Source of the DNA: Halospina sp040196175
GTDB taxonomy: Bacteria > Pseudomonadota > Gammaproteobacteria > Pseudomonadales > Oleiphilaceae
Reading direction: 5' to 3'
Assembly: GCF_040196175.1 (NCBI RefSeq)
Contig: NZ_JBEFNF010000005.1
Span: forward strand, 62,001-126,000
DNA length: 64,000 nucleotides
A model generated the notes under the pieces. The model saw only the letters and a list, made by a program, of their open reading frames with translations. It was not told the DNA's origin and did not search any database. The first letter of the stretch is position 1. Each line of letters opens with the position of its first letter. The translations under genes were made by a program, and so were the position numbers. Shown here piece by piece: positions 1 through 8,273 of the stretch.

Positions 1-188
1 TTCTAGTGCGCTCAGCACGTGATCCAGTCAACCCCGATGACCGGCAAAGTGAGGTTGAACTGCTCAATGTGCCTGACTGGCTGAAACCTTTCGACAGTGA
101 CGGCAATCTTCAGAACCCGAGCGCCACCGCCACCTTCGGCGTCTACCGCGGCCACGACCGCATCATCTACTGGCGGGAGGTGGAGTAG
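1..188 (+). CDS. C-terminal end of an unidentified protein (cut by window edge)
   Basis: An open frame enters from the left edge and stops at TAG 186-188, giving about 61 residues. A GTG at position 6 lies in frame, but the frame is open upstream of it, so the gene probably starts outside the window. The visible part is rich in Asp, Pro and aromatic residues and ends in a Tyr-Trp-Arg-Glu-Val-Glu stretch. I recognise no family. It converges on ntrC, with only 3 bases between the two stop codons. That it is a real gene end rather than a chance frame is inferred from the tight packing. Confidence 0.45.
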   Translation, partial: LVRSARDPVNPDDRQSEVELLNVPDWLKPFDSDGNLQNPSATATFGVYRGHDRIIYWREVE

Positions 189-191
189 GGG

Positions 192-1616
192 TTAATCCTC
201 CTGCTCCGCCTCGTTTTCCATACCCAGCTCCTTGATCTTGCGCGTCAGCGTATTCCGCCCCCACCCAAGCAGGTTCGCTGCATCCCGCCGCCGGCCGCCG
301 GTGTGCTTAAGGGCGGTTTCGATCATGATGCGCTCGAACTCCGGCAGGGCGGTGTCCAGGATCGGGTGCTTGCCTTGTTTCAGTGCACGGTCGGCCCAGT
401 CCCGGAGCTGCTCCTGCCAGCTGCCGGCACTGCTGCCGGCTTCTTCCTGCTCCAGCAGTTCACGGGGCAGATCGTTCACATGGATCTCGCGGCCGGAGGC
501 CATCACAGTCAGCCAGCGGCACACGTTCTCCAGCTGGCGCACGTTGCCGGGCCAGGGCAGGGTGCTGAGGTAGTTTTCGGTGTCCTCTTTGAGGATCTTC
601 GGTTCCACATTCAGCTCACGCGCCGCCTGTTTTAGGAAATGGCGCATCAGCAGGGGAATGTCTTCGCGGCGCTCGCTGAGCGTTGGCAGATGCACCCGGA
701 TGACATTGAGCCGGTGGAACAGGTCTTCGCGGAAGCTGCCTTCGCGCACCCGGTGTTCCAGGTCCTGGTGGGTGGCAGCGATGATGCGCACGTCCACCCG
801 CACCGGGGTGGCGCCGCCCACGCGGTAGAACTCGCCATCCGCCAGAACGCGCAGCAGGCGGGTCTGGGTATCCGCCGGCATATCGCCGATCTCGTCCAGG
901 AAAAGCGTACCGCCGTTGGATTGCTCAAAACGGCCCTGCCGGCCGGCGTTGGCGCCGGTGAAAGCGCCTTTTTCGTGGCCGAACAGCTCGGACTCGATCA
1001 GATCCTTAGGGATGGCCGCCATGTTCAGCGCTACAAAAGGCCCGCCTGAGCGTGGACTGTGGTTGTGCAGTGCACGCGCCACCAGTTCCTTGCCGGTGCC
1101 GCTTTCGCCGTTGATGAGCACCGTGATATTGGAGTGGGAGAGGCGGCCGATGGCGCGGAACACCTCCTGCATTGCTGGGGCTTCACCAATGATTTCGGCG
1201 TTTTCGCCCGCGGCTTCGGCTTCCCGCTCTTTGGCGCTTGAGCGCTGTTCGCGGCCATGGTCAATGGCGCGCTGGATGAGTGACAGCGCCTCGTCCACAT
1301 CAAAGGGTTTGGGAAGGTACTCAAACGCGCCAGTCTGGTAGGAGGAGACCGCGCTGTCCAGGTCCGAGTGGGCCGTCATGATGATGACCGGCACCATGGG
1401 GAATCGCTCACTGATGGAGCGAAGCAGGGTGATGCCGTCGATGCCGGGCATGCGGATGTCGCTGATGATGGCATCAGGGTGCGTCTGTTCGAGCCGTTCC
1501 AGAATGCCTTCGCCGCTTTCAAAGCTGACCGTTTCCATGCCTGCGCGGCTCAGCGCGCGCTCCAGCACCCAGCGGATGCTGCGGTCGTCGTCGATGATCC
1601 AGACAGTGGCACTCAT
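192..1616 (-). CDS. ntrC: Nitrogen regulation response regulator NtrC (sigma-54 activator)
   Basis: 474 aa. NtrC~P drives sigma-54 promoters under nitrogen limitation. An N-terminal receiver has the acidic pocket Asp9-Asp11 and phospho-acceptor Asp53. The central AAA+ domain has Walker A GESGTGKE and the sigma-54 contact loop GAFTGA. A C-terminal Fis-type helix-turn-helix follows. The frame extends 20 codons further upstream, but ATG 1616 is the better start: it begins the receiver domain directly, has a GGAGG ribosome site, and overlaps the ntrB stop by 4 bases (ATGA), implying translational coupling. Family assignment is very secure. Confidence 0.97.
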   Translation of the reverse strand: MSATVWIIDDDRSIRWVLERALSRAGMETVSFESGEGILERLEQTHPDAIISDIRMPGIDGITLLRSISERFPMVPVIIMTAHSDLDSAVSSYQTGAFEYLPKPFDVDEALSLIQRAIDHGREQRSSAKEREAEAAGENAEIIGEAPAMQEVFRAIGRLSHSNITVLINGESGTGKELVARALHNHSPRSGGPFVALNMAAIPKDLIESELFGHEKGAFTGANAGRQGRFEQSNGGTLFLDEIGDMPADTQTRLLRVLADGEFYRVGGATPVRVDVRIIAATHQDLEHRVREGSFREDLFHRLNVIRVHLPTLSERREDIPLLMRHFLKQAARELNVEPKILKEDTENYLSTLPWPGNVRQLENVCRWLTVMASGREIHVNDLPRELLEQEEAGSSAGSWQEQLRDWADRALKQGKHPILDTALPEFERIMIETALKHTGGRRRDAANLLGWGRNTLTRKIKELGMENEAEQED

Positions 1617-2683
1617 TCGGAGGCCTCCAGGGGCAGAAAGATGATAAACCGGGTGCAGCCGGGCTGGCTCTCGCATTCCACCAGGCCCTGGTGCTGCCCC
1701 ACGATGCTCTGGGTAATGGCCAGCCCGAGGCCGGTGCCGTCGGGCCGGCCGCTGATCATGGGGTAGAAAATGTTCGGCTGAAGCTCGCGCGGAATGCCTG
1801 GTCCGTTGTCGATGATGTCGACGCGGCAGACCAGCCGGTGGCGTTTGTGGCCAATGGTGAACTGGCGCAGCGCCCGGGTGCGCATGGTGATGGTGGGGGC
1901 CGCATCCTTGGGCGGATGCTTTGAGAGCACATCCAGGGCATTGCGGGTGATGTTCAGAATCGCCTGGATGAGCTGCTCGCGGTCGCCCATGAATTCGGGG
2001 ATGCTGGGGTCGTAGTCCCGTAACAGATTGACCTGGCTGCCGCCCTCGGCCTCAAGCAGGGTGCGCACGTGCTCCACCACATCGTGGATGTTGGTGGGCG
2101 CGGTCTCGATGGCGCGATTAGGGCCCAGCATACGGTCCACCAGACTGCGCAGCCGATCTGCTTCCTCCATGATGACCCGGGTGAAATCACGTAGATCCGC
2201 ATCGTCCAGTTCCCGTTCCAACAGCTGGGCCGCCCCCCGTATACCTCCTAACGGGTTCTTGATCTCGTGGGCCATGCCCCGCGCCAGGGTGCGCGTGGTT
2301 TCTTGCTGCGTGAGCAGCTCTTCTTCGCGCGTGATGCGTTGCAGCCGGTCCCGCTGCTGAATCTCCATCAGCAGCAGGGGGTCGTCCCCGGGGAAGGGGG
2401 AAATGGAGTAGTCCACGCAGATGAGTTGGCCGCTGGGCAGCAGCAGTTCCGCTTCACGCTTGGTGAAGGTGTGGCCGGTCGCAGCGGTCTCCGTGAGTGT
2501 TTGCAGAGCGGCATCCGGCTCTACAAAGATGCTGGTCACAGGCAGACCTTTGATGCGGTCACTACTGGTCTGGAGCAGCATCTCGGCAGCCGGGTTGAGA
2601 TAGCGCGTGTGCTTGTCGTGATCGAGCACTAACACCGCTGTGGCCAGGTTGTCCAGAATGCGCTGGTGCGTTGCTTCGCTCAT
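1613..2683 (-). CDS. ntrB: Nitrogen regulation sensor histidine kinase NtrB
   Basis: 356 aa, soluble. NtrB phosphorylates and dephosphorylates NtrC, with direction set by PII. It has an N-terminal PAS-like domain (about 1-120) without membrane segments, then an H-box with His139 in AHEIKNPLGG, the same position as in E. coli NtrB. An N-box (NITRNALDVL), a G1 box (DNGPGIP) and a G2 box (GTGLGLAI) follow. The ATG is preceded by AGGAGGGG. It is transcribed with ntrC and lies downstream of glnA and a DUF4124 gene on the same strand, but has its own sigma-54-like promoter. Confidence 0.97.
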   Translation of the reverse strand: MSEATHQRILDNLATAVLVLDHDKHTRYLNPAAEMLLQTSSDRIKGLPVTSIFVEPDAALQTLTETAATGHTFTKREAELLLPSGQLICVDYSISPFPGDDPLLLMEIQQRDRLQRITREEELLTQQETTRTLARGMAHEIKNPLGGIRGAAQLLERELDDADLRDFTRVIMEEADRLRSLVDRMLGPNRAIETAPTNIHDVVEHVRTLLEAEGGSQVNLLRDYDPSIPEFMGDREQLIQAILNITRNALDVLSKHPPKDAAPTITMRTRALRQFTIGHKRHRLVCRVDIIDNGPGIPRELQPNIFYPMISGRPDGTGLGLAITQSIVGQHQGLVECESQPGCTRFIIFLPLEASE

Positions 2684-2707
2684 AGGTCCCCTCCTGGGGG
2701 CAAATGC

Positions 2708-2723
2708 TGCAAGAATTAAACCA
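2708..2723 (-). promoter_or_regulatory. Sigma-54 promoter for ntrBC
   Basis: On the minus strand the site reads TGGTTTAATTCTTGCA. The GG of the -24 element and the GC of the -12 element are exactly 10 bases apart, as sigma-54 requires. The -12 half (TTGCA) is perfect; the -24 half lacks the usual CAC after TGG. The predicted start near 2697 leaves a short leader of about 14 nt that still holds the ntrB ribosome site. Confidence 0.6.
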
Positions 2724-2844
2724 GGTATTCTCTGTCGCTTTGGTTCAAAACGCGCTTTACGATCAGTGGGTTATATTTGGCGATCTGAGACGGTGGAGGC
2801 AGTGCATTGAACCTGACCCATAATAAAGCGCCCTGGGGAGGGTG

Positions 2845-2861
2845 TGCACTAAAAGAGTGCA
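2845..2861. promoter_or_regulatory. NtrC binding site upstream of ntrBC
   Basis: TGCACTAAAAGAGTGCA is a 17-bp inverted repeat (TGCACT, 5-base spacer, AGTGCA) that fits the NtrC consensus TGCACY-N5-RGTGCA. It is centred about 156 bases upstream of the predicted ntrB start, a normal enhancer distance, which suggests autoregulation of ntrBC. Confidence 0.7.
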
Positions 2862-2904
2862 TATTTTGAGGGGCGACCGGGTATTCAGCGTAACGACAGA
2901 AGCG

Positions 2905-3462
2905 TCAGTTCTGTTGAGAGGGGCGGTGAAGGGTGAACCGCGTTACGTCTGATGCGTTGACGGTTTCACCGTTACCATCGACCACGTGAACCACGAGCTC
3001 GTGGGTCCCCCGGTTCACATTTTTCAGGGAAAAGGTATTCCGGCGGCTCTTCTGGATGCGCTCGCCATCAACTTCCAGCGCGTAGCGGTGGCCGGCGCGT
3101 AGTGCGGGTTGGGATTGGAAGCGCACCACCACCCGTCCGTCACCGCGCCAGAAGGCGCTGTCGTGCTCTGGTTGGGTAATCTCGATGGACTGATAGCCCT
3201 GTGCCTGCGGTGCTGCATTGCCGCTATCGCTGGCCGTTTCATTGCGGCTGCCGCGCTCTTTTTGCTGAGAGGCATCGGGCAGACTCACCTCTGGCAGGGG
3301 ATTCAGATCCATGGCTTGGCTGTCATCGGTCATGGGCTCATCCGAATAGGTTACATTGCCATTGTCGTCCACGTGTCGGTAGATCTCATCGGCCACCGTG
3401 GTGCCCATGAAAAGGGCAAGTGTGAGCGCCAGGGCCTGTGGAAGAGTTTTTGATCGGAACAC
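2905..3462 (-). CDS. DUF4124-domain exported protein
   Basis: 185 aa, starting at GTG with a strong GGAGG upstream. Residues 1-24 look like a Sec signal peptide. A DUF4124 segment follows (DEIYRHVDDNGNVTYSDEP), then a Gln/Ser/Asn-rich linker, then a C-terminal beta-rich part with an Ig-like look (about 90-180). Genes of this family sit between glnA and ntrBC in many gammaproteobacteria, but the function is unknown. Location in the periplasm or cell envelope is inferred from the signal peptide. Confidence 0.85.
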   Translation of the reverse strand: MFRSKTLPQALALTLALFMGTTVADEIYRHVDDNGNVTYSDEPMTDDSQAMDLNPLPEVSLPDASQQKERGSRNETASDSGNAAPQAQGYQSIEITQPEHDSAFWRGDGRVVVRFQSQPALRAGHRYALEVDGERIQKSRRNTFSLKNVNRGTHELVVHVVDGNGETVNASDVTRFTLHRPSQQN

Positions 3463-3528
3463 GGGGCCTCCGGATTGGGACTTTCGGATGTCTCGGGTTG
3501 ATTATTGAAGCACCTGTACGCCAATGCA

Positions 3529-3564
3529 ACAAAAAACCCGGCGCGGGTTGCCCCGGGCCGGGTT
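3529..3564 (-). terminator. Rho-independent terminator of glnA
   Basis: Read on the minus strand, AACCCGGC (3564-3557) pairs with GCCGGGTT (3542-3535) and is followed by a run of T. It starts about 20 bases after the glnA stop, separating glnA transcription from the downstream DUF4124-ntrBC genes. Confidence 0.85.
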
Positions 3565-3586
3565 GATACAGGTACTGAGTCCGCGT

Positions 3587-4993
3587 TTACACGGAGTAGT
3601 ACATGTCGAATTCCACCGGATGGGTGGTCATGTTGTAGCGGGTCACGTCCTCGCGCTTGAGGTCGATGTAGCCCTGGATCATGTCCTCGGTGAAAACACT
3701 GCCACGGGTCAGGAATTCGTGGTCGGCTTCCAGTGCGTCCAGCGCCTCCTGGAAGGTCTCTGCAACGGTGGGAATCTCCAGTGCCTCCTCCTTCGGCAGG
3801 TCATAGAGATCCTTGTCCATAGCTTCGCCGGGGTGGATTTTGTTCTGGATGCCGTCCAGGCCCGCCATTACCAGCGCCGAGAACGCCAGGTAGGGGTTGG
3901 CTGACGGGTCCGGGAAGCGCACCTCAACCCGGCGGGCCTTGGGGTTGTTGGTGTACGGGATCCGGATAGAGGCGGAGCGGTTGCGGGCCGAGTATGCCAG
4001 CATCACCGGTGCTTCAAAGCCCGGAACCAGACGCTTGTAGGAGTTGGTTGAGGCGTTGGTGAAGGCGTTGATGCTTTTCGCGTGCTTGATGATGCCGCCG
4101 ATGTAGTAAAGAGCGCTCTCGCTCAGGCCCGCGTAGCTGTCGCCGGAAAACATGTTCTTGCCATCTTTGACCAGAGACATGTTCACATGCATGCCAGAGC
4201 CGTTGTCGCCGACGACCGGCTTCGGCATGAAGGTTGCCGTCTTGCCAAACGCGTGCGCTACGTTGTGCACGCCATACTTGAGAATCTGAACCTCGTCCGC
4301 CTTGCGGGTGAGCGTGCTGGCGGCTACCCCGATCTCGCACTGGCCAGCGGTTCCAACTTCGTGGTGATGGACTTCAATGTTGAGGCCCATGGACTCCAGA
4401 GCCGCACACATGGCACCACGCAGGTCATGCAGCGAATCCACCGGCGGTACCGGGAAATAGCCGCCTTTGACGCCCGGCCGGTGACCGGTGTTGTTGCGAT
4501 CGAAATCTTCGCCTGACACCCAGGCTGCTTCCTCGGAGTGGATTTCATACATGGCGGAGTCCATGTCCACTTTCCACTTGGCGGAATCAAACACGAAGAA
4601 CTCGGGCTCAGGGCCGAAGAGCGCCGCATCCGCGATGCCGAGCGATTTCATGTAGTCCTCAGTGCGGCGAGCAACGGACCGCGGATCCCGCTCATAGCCC
4701 TGCATGGTAGCGGGCTCAACAATATCGCAGGTGAGGTTGAGGGTTGGCTCCTCAGCGAACGGATCGACTTTAACTGCTTCGTCGTCCGGCATCAGGATCA
4801 TGTCGGACTCGTTGATGCCCTTCCAGCCATTGATGGAGGAGCCATCGAAGGTGGCACCGTCCGTGAAGAAGTCGTCGTCAACTTCTTTGGCGGGCATGGT
4901 GACGTGCATTTCCTTGCCGCGACTGTCAGTGAATCGCAGGTCGACCCACTTGATATCGTGTTCCTGGATCAGCTTCATCGTGTTGTTGGACAT
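3587..4993 (-). CDS. glnA: Glutamine synthetase, type I (GSI-beta)
   Basis: 468 aa, the normal length for the adenylylated GSI subunit. It makes glutamine from glutamate, ammonia and ATP as a cytoplasmic dodecamer. Visible signatures are NGWKGINESDM near the N-terminus, the HHHEVGTAGQ metal site, GSGMHVNMS, and the NASTNSYKRLVPG loop. The adenylylation site is Tyr397 in DLYDLP, the same number as in E. coli, so GlnE (encoded at 11846-14755) should modify it. It is monocistronic between a sigma-54 promoter and its own terminator. Confidence 0.98.
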   Translation of the reverse strand: MSNNTMKLIQEHDIKWVDLRFTDSRGKEMHVTMPAKEVDDDFFTDGATFDGSSINGWKGINESDMILMPDDEAVKVDPFAEEPTLNLTCDIVEPATMQGYERDPRSVARRTEDYMKSLGIADAALFGPEPEFFVFDSAKWKVDMDSAMYEIHSEEAAWVSGEDFDRNNTGHRPGVKGGYFPVPPVDSLHDLRGAMCAALESMGLNIEVHHHEVGTAGQCEIGVAASTLTRKADEVQILKYGVHNVAHAFGKTATFMPKPVVGDNGSGMHVNMSLVKDGKNMFSGDSYAGLSESALYYIGGIIKHAKSINAFTNASTNSYKRLVPGFEAPVMLAYSARNRSASIRIPYTNNPKARRVEVRFPDPSANPYLAFSALVMAGLDGIQNKIHPGEAMDKDLYDLPKEEALEIPTVAETFQEALDALEADHEFLTRGSVFTEDMIQGYIDLKREDVTRYNMTTHPVEFDMYYSV

Positions 4994-5092
4994 GTCAGAA
5001 CTCCATCTGTGGTTCGTTTGAGTAGAGCGGGATGCTCATGGCTCCGGCCCAGTGCACCGTGGCGGGGCCTTTTTGGTTGCCTGGTTACCTCT

Positions 5093-5109
5093 AAGCAAAA
5101 GGTTTGCCA
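5093..5109 (-). promoter_or_regulatory. Sigma-54 promoter of glnA
   Basis: On the minus strand the site reads TGGCAAACCTTTTGCTT. TGGCA at -24 and TTGCT at -12 have the required 10-base GG-to-GC spacing. The predicted transcription start is near 5083, about 90 bases before the glnA ATG. Confidence 0.8.
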
Positions 5110-5184
5110 ATTAGGGGAAATGCCCTTTAATGGCCGCAGAACAGAGGGTTGGCTTCATAATGGTGCGCTTCTTGTTTGCGCTTG

Positions 5185-5201
5185 CGCACTTATTTAGTGC
5201 G
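5185..5201. promoter_or_regulatory. NtrC site 1 upstream of glnA
   Basis: CGCACTTATTTAGTGCG is the core of a perfect inverted repeat with 8-base arms (5183-5190 and 5196-5203) and a 5-base spacer. It matches the NtrC pattern GCACY-N5-RGTGC and is centred at about -110 from the predicted sigma-54 start. Confidence 0.75.
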
Positions 5202-5215
5202 CAACCTCGTAGACG

Positions 5216-5232
5216 TGAACCAATATGGTGCG
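5216..5232. promoter_or_regulatory. NtrC site 2 upstream of glnA
   Basis: TGAACCAATATGGTGCG has one good half (GGTGC) and one weak half (GAACC) around a 5-base spacer. It lies 31 bases from site 1, about -141 from the predicted start. This is the three-turn spacing of the E. coli glnAp2 enhancer. Confidence 0.5.
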
Positions 5233-5404
5233 ATTTATCAAGGGCACCTTAACCTGAGACACGCAGCCTGACACTCATCCCATCATGGAATAAAGCTGTC
5301 ACTTGCTGTACAATCCGCGCCCTTAGTGCGGGGAATACCCCAATCGGCTTAGATTATTTTCACCGCCCTTCGTTCGAAATACCAGTGATTCAGAGGCCCT
5401 TTTC

Positions 5405-7216
5405 GTGATTGAGAACACTCGCAACATCGCCATCATTGCACACGTCGACCATGGCAAGACCACGCTGGTCGACCAGCTGCTGCAGCAATCCGGGACCCTG
5501 GATCGCAAGTCATCGGATACCGACCGCATCATGGACTCCGATGATCAGGAGAAGGAACGGGGCATTACCATCCTCTCCAAGAACACCGCGATCAACTGGG
5601 GTGAATACCGCATCAACATCGTCGACACGCCCGGTCACGCCGACTTCGGCGGCGAAGTGGAGCGTGTTATGTCCATGGTCGACTCGGTTCTTCTGCTGGT
5701 CGACGCCGTGGATGGCCCCATGCCCCAGACCCGCTTCGTAACCCAGAAGGCCTTCGCTCAGGGCCTTGAGCCCATTGTTGTGGTCAACAAGGTCGACCGC
5801 GAAGGCGCTCGCCCGGACTGGGTGATCAACGAAGTCTTCGATCTGTTTGACGCCCTCGGCGCCACAGAGGATCAGCTGGATTTCCCGGTTGTCTACGCCT
5901 CGGCGCTCAACGGCATTGCCGGTGAGGATCCCGATGCACTCGAGGACGACATGGAATCGCTGTTCCAGATGATCGTTAATCAAGTTCCGGCGCCCAGTGT
6001 GGACCCGGACGCGTCGCTGCAGATGCAGGTCTCCTCGCTGGACTACGACCCCTATGTGGGCGTTCTGGGCGTGGGCCGCATCAAGGGCGGCCAGATGAAG
6101 CCCGGTCAGCAGGTTGCTGTTGTCAACCGCGAGGGCGAAAAGCGCAACGCCAAGCTGCTGGAGGTGAAAGGCTTCCTCGGCCTCAACCGCGTGAATGTGG
6201 ATGAAGCCAACGCTGGCGACATTGTGTGTATTTCCGGCATCAACAATCTGCGTATCTCGGATACGATCTGCAGCCGCGAAGCGCCTGAAGCCATGCCACC
6301 GCTGACTGTTGACGAACCGACGGTGAGCATGACCTTTCAGGTGAATGACTCGCCCTTCGCAGGGCTTGATGGCAAGTACGTTACCAGCCGTCAGATCAAA
6401 GAACGCCTGGAGCAGGAGCTGCTGCACAACGTGGCCCTGCGTGTGGAGCAGGGTGATGCGGCTGAGAAATTCACGGTCTCCGGGCGTGGCGAGCTCCACC
6501 TGTCGGTGTTGATCGAAAACATGCGCCGTGAAGGCTTTGAACTGGGCGTATCCCGCCCTGAAGTGGTGCAGCGGGATAATAACGGCACCACTGAGGAACC
6601 CTACGAGCAGGTTGTGGTGGACATTGAAGAGCAGCATCAGGGCTCATTGATGGAAGAGATGGGCAACCGCCGGGCTGAAATGCAGAATATGGTGCCGGAT
6701 GGCCGTGGCCGGGTGCGCATTGATTTCATTATGCCGGCGCGTGGTTTGATTGGTTTCCGTTCCCAGTTCCTGACCCTTACTCAGGGCTCCGGCCTGCTGA
6801 CCCATGTGTTCGATCACTGGGGGCCAGTTAAGGGCGGCATGGCTGACCAGCGGCACAATGGCGCCATCATCTCCATGGTCAAAGGTACGACTACCGCCTA
6901 CTCACTGTTCACGCATCAGGATCGTGGCCGGTTGATGGTGGGTCCGGGCGCCGAAGTCTATGAAGGCATGGTCATCGGGATTCACAGCCGCGAAAATGAC
7001 CTCACAGTGAACCCCGCGAAGGGTAAACAGCTGACCAACGTTCGTGCCGCCGGTACGGATGAAAACCTGGTGCTGACACCGCCCATGGAGATTACCCTCG
7101 AGAACGCTCTGGAGTTCATTGACGATGATGAACTCGTGGAAGTCACGCCGCATCATCTTCGTATCCGCAAGAAGCAGCTGACTGAGGTGGAGCGTAAGCG
7201 AGCCGGCAAGAAATAG
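5405..7216 (+). CDS. typA: Ribosome-associated translational GTPase TypA/BipA
   Basis: 603 aa, starting at GTG. It belongs to the EF-G-like GTPases that bind 70S ribosomes and support growth under stress and ribosome assembly. G1 is AHVDHGKTTL (about 10-19), G2 lies in the RGIT region, G3 is DTPGHADF, and G4 is NKVD. Domain II, the EF-G C-terminal domain and the BipA-specific C-terminal domain are all present, with the expected basic tail. Location beside glnA is common in Pseudomonas-like genomes. Confidence 0.96.
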   Translation: MIENTRNIAIIAHVDHGKTTLVDQLLQQSGTLDRKSSDTDRIMDSDDQEKERGITILSKNTAINWGEYRINIVDTPGHADFGGEVERVMSMVDSVLLLVDAVDGPMPQTRFVTQKAFAQGLEPIVVVNKVDREGARPDWVINEVFDLFDALGATEDQLDFPVVYASALNGIAGEDPDALEDDMESLFQMIVNQVPAPSVDPDASLQMQVSSLDYDPYVGVLGVGRIKGGQMKPGQQVAVVNREGEKRNAKLLEVKGFLGLNRVNVDEANAGDIVCISGINNLRISDTICSREAPEAMPPLTVDEPTVSMTFQVNDSPFAGLDGKYVTSRQIKERLEQELLHNVALRVEQGDAAEKFTVSGRGELHLSVLIENMRREGFELGVSRPEVVQRDNNGTTEEPYEQVVVDIEEQHQGSLMEEMGNRRAEMQNMVPDGRGRVRIDFIMPARGLIGFRSQFLTLTQGSGLLTHVFDHWGPVKGGMADQRHNGAIISMVKGTTTAYSLFTHQDRGRLMVGPGAEVYEGMVIGIHSRENDLTVNPAKGKQLTNVRAAGTDENLVLTPPMEITLENALEFIDDDELVEVTPHHLRIRKKQLTEVERKRAGKK

Positions 7217-7253
7217 GGTGGCTGAGTCAGCCCCGGGCGCCTAGACTTGGGGC

Positions 7254-8222
7254 ATGTTGACTCTTTATCCGGAAATAGCGCCCTATGCCACCCACCGCCT
7301 CGATGTGGGTGGCGGCCACAGCCTCTACCTGGAGGAGTCCGGGCATCCTGAGGGGGTCCCGGTGCTGGTGGTTCATGGTGGTCCGGGTGCGGGCAGTGAC
7401 GGCACTGCCCGCCGTTTCTTCGATGCGGAGCGCTACCGCATCATCCTCTTCGACCAGCGTGGTTCCGGTCGTTCCACTCCGTTTGCTTCCGTCGAGAGCA
7501 ATACCACCGTCCACCTGCTGGAAGATATGGAGCGCATCCGTGCCTTCTTCGGTATTGAATGCTGGCTTCTGTTCGGCGGTTCATGGGGCTCCACTCTCAG
7601 CCTGTTGTACGCACAGTCACACCCGCAGCGGGTTCTGGGGCTGATTCTCAGGGGTATTTTTCTCTGCCGTGAGCGTGATATCCGCTGGTTCCTGCAGGAC
7701 GGGGCCAGCCGGATCTTTCCGGATTACTGGGAGGATTTCACGGCACTGATCTCGGAGAGCGAGCGGGGTGATCCGATCCTTGCCTACCATCGGCTTCTGC
7801 ACAGCGACAATGAACTCGAGCGCCTTCAGGCCGCGCGCACCTGGGCTATCTGGGAGGGGCGCTGCGCCACCCTGCACCCGAACCCGGCAGCGGTGGAGCG
7901 TTTCGGGCACGCCCATCTGGCGCTTTCCCTGGCACGCATCGAGTGTCACTACTTCCTGAACGGCGGTTTCATCGAGGAAAACCGGATTCTGGACAATCTG
8001 GATACCATCCGTGATAAACCGGCCCGCCTGGTTCACGGTCGCTACGATATGGTGTGCCCACTGGAAAACGCGGTCACACTGCACGATGCCTGGCCGGAAG
8101 CGGATCTTTCCATCATCCGTGATGCCGGGCACGCGGCCTCGGAACCCGCGATAGTGGATGCCCTGATCCGGGCAACCGAAGCGATGAGTGATCGCTTCGG
8201 GCCGGATTTCGGGATGCAGTAG
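7254..8222 (+). CDS. pip: Prolyl aminopeptidase
   Basis: 322 aa, alpha/beta hydrolase fold. It releases N-terminal proline from peptides in the cytoplasm. The oxyanion motif is HGGPGAG (41-47), the nucleophile is Ser110 in GGSWGS, and the acid and base lie in the C-terminal GRYDMVCP and DAGHAAS motifs. FDQRGSGRS is typical of the family. The gene starts 37 bases after typA. Confidence 0.94.
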   Translation: MLTLYPEIAPYATHRLDVGGGHSLYLEESGHPEGVPVLVVHGGPGAGSDGTARRFFDAERYRIILFDQRGSGRSTPFASVESNTTVHLLEDMERIRAFFGIECWLLFGGSWGSTLSLLYAQSHPQRVLGLILRGIFLCRERDIRWFLQDGASRIFPDYWEDFTALISESERGDPILAYHRLLHSDNELERLQAARTWAIWEGRCATLHPNPAAVERFGHAHLALSLARIECHYFLNGGFIEENRILDNLDTIRDKPARLVHGRYDMVCPLENAVTLHDAWPEADLSIIRDAGHAASEPAIVDALIRATEAMSDRFGPDFGMQ

Positions 8223-8230
8223 CAGAAGGG

Positions 8231-8257
8231 AAGCCGCCCTTGAGGGGAGGGCGGCTT
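8231..8257. terminator. Hairpin between convergent pip and the porin gene
   Basis: AAGCCGCCCT (8231-8240) pairs with AGGGCGGCTT (8248-8257) around a 7-base loop. It sits in the 51-base gap between two convergent stops and probably ends transcription from both sides, although neither flank has a strong T-run. Confidence 0.6.
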
Positions 8258-8273
8258 GTTCAGGAGGGAGTGC

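Larger units (their letters stand above)
4994..5404. other. Divergent control region between glnA and typA
   Basis: This 411-base gap holds no gene. Its glnA side contains a sigma-54 promoter and two NtrC sites, listed separately. On the typA side a TACAAT at 5309-5314 could be a -10 box, without a convincing -35 partner. Short frames across the region have no ribosome site or family match. Confidence 0.7.
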
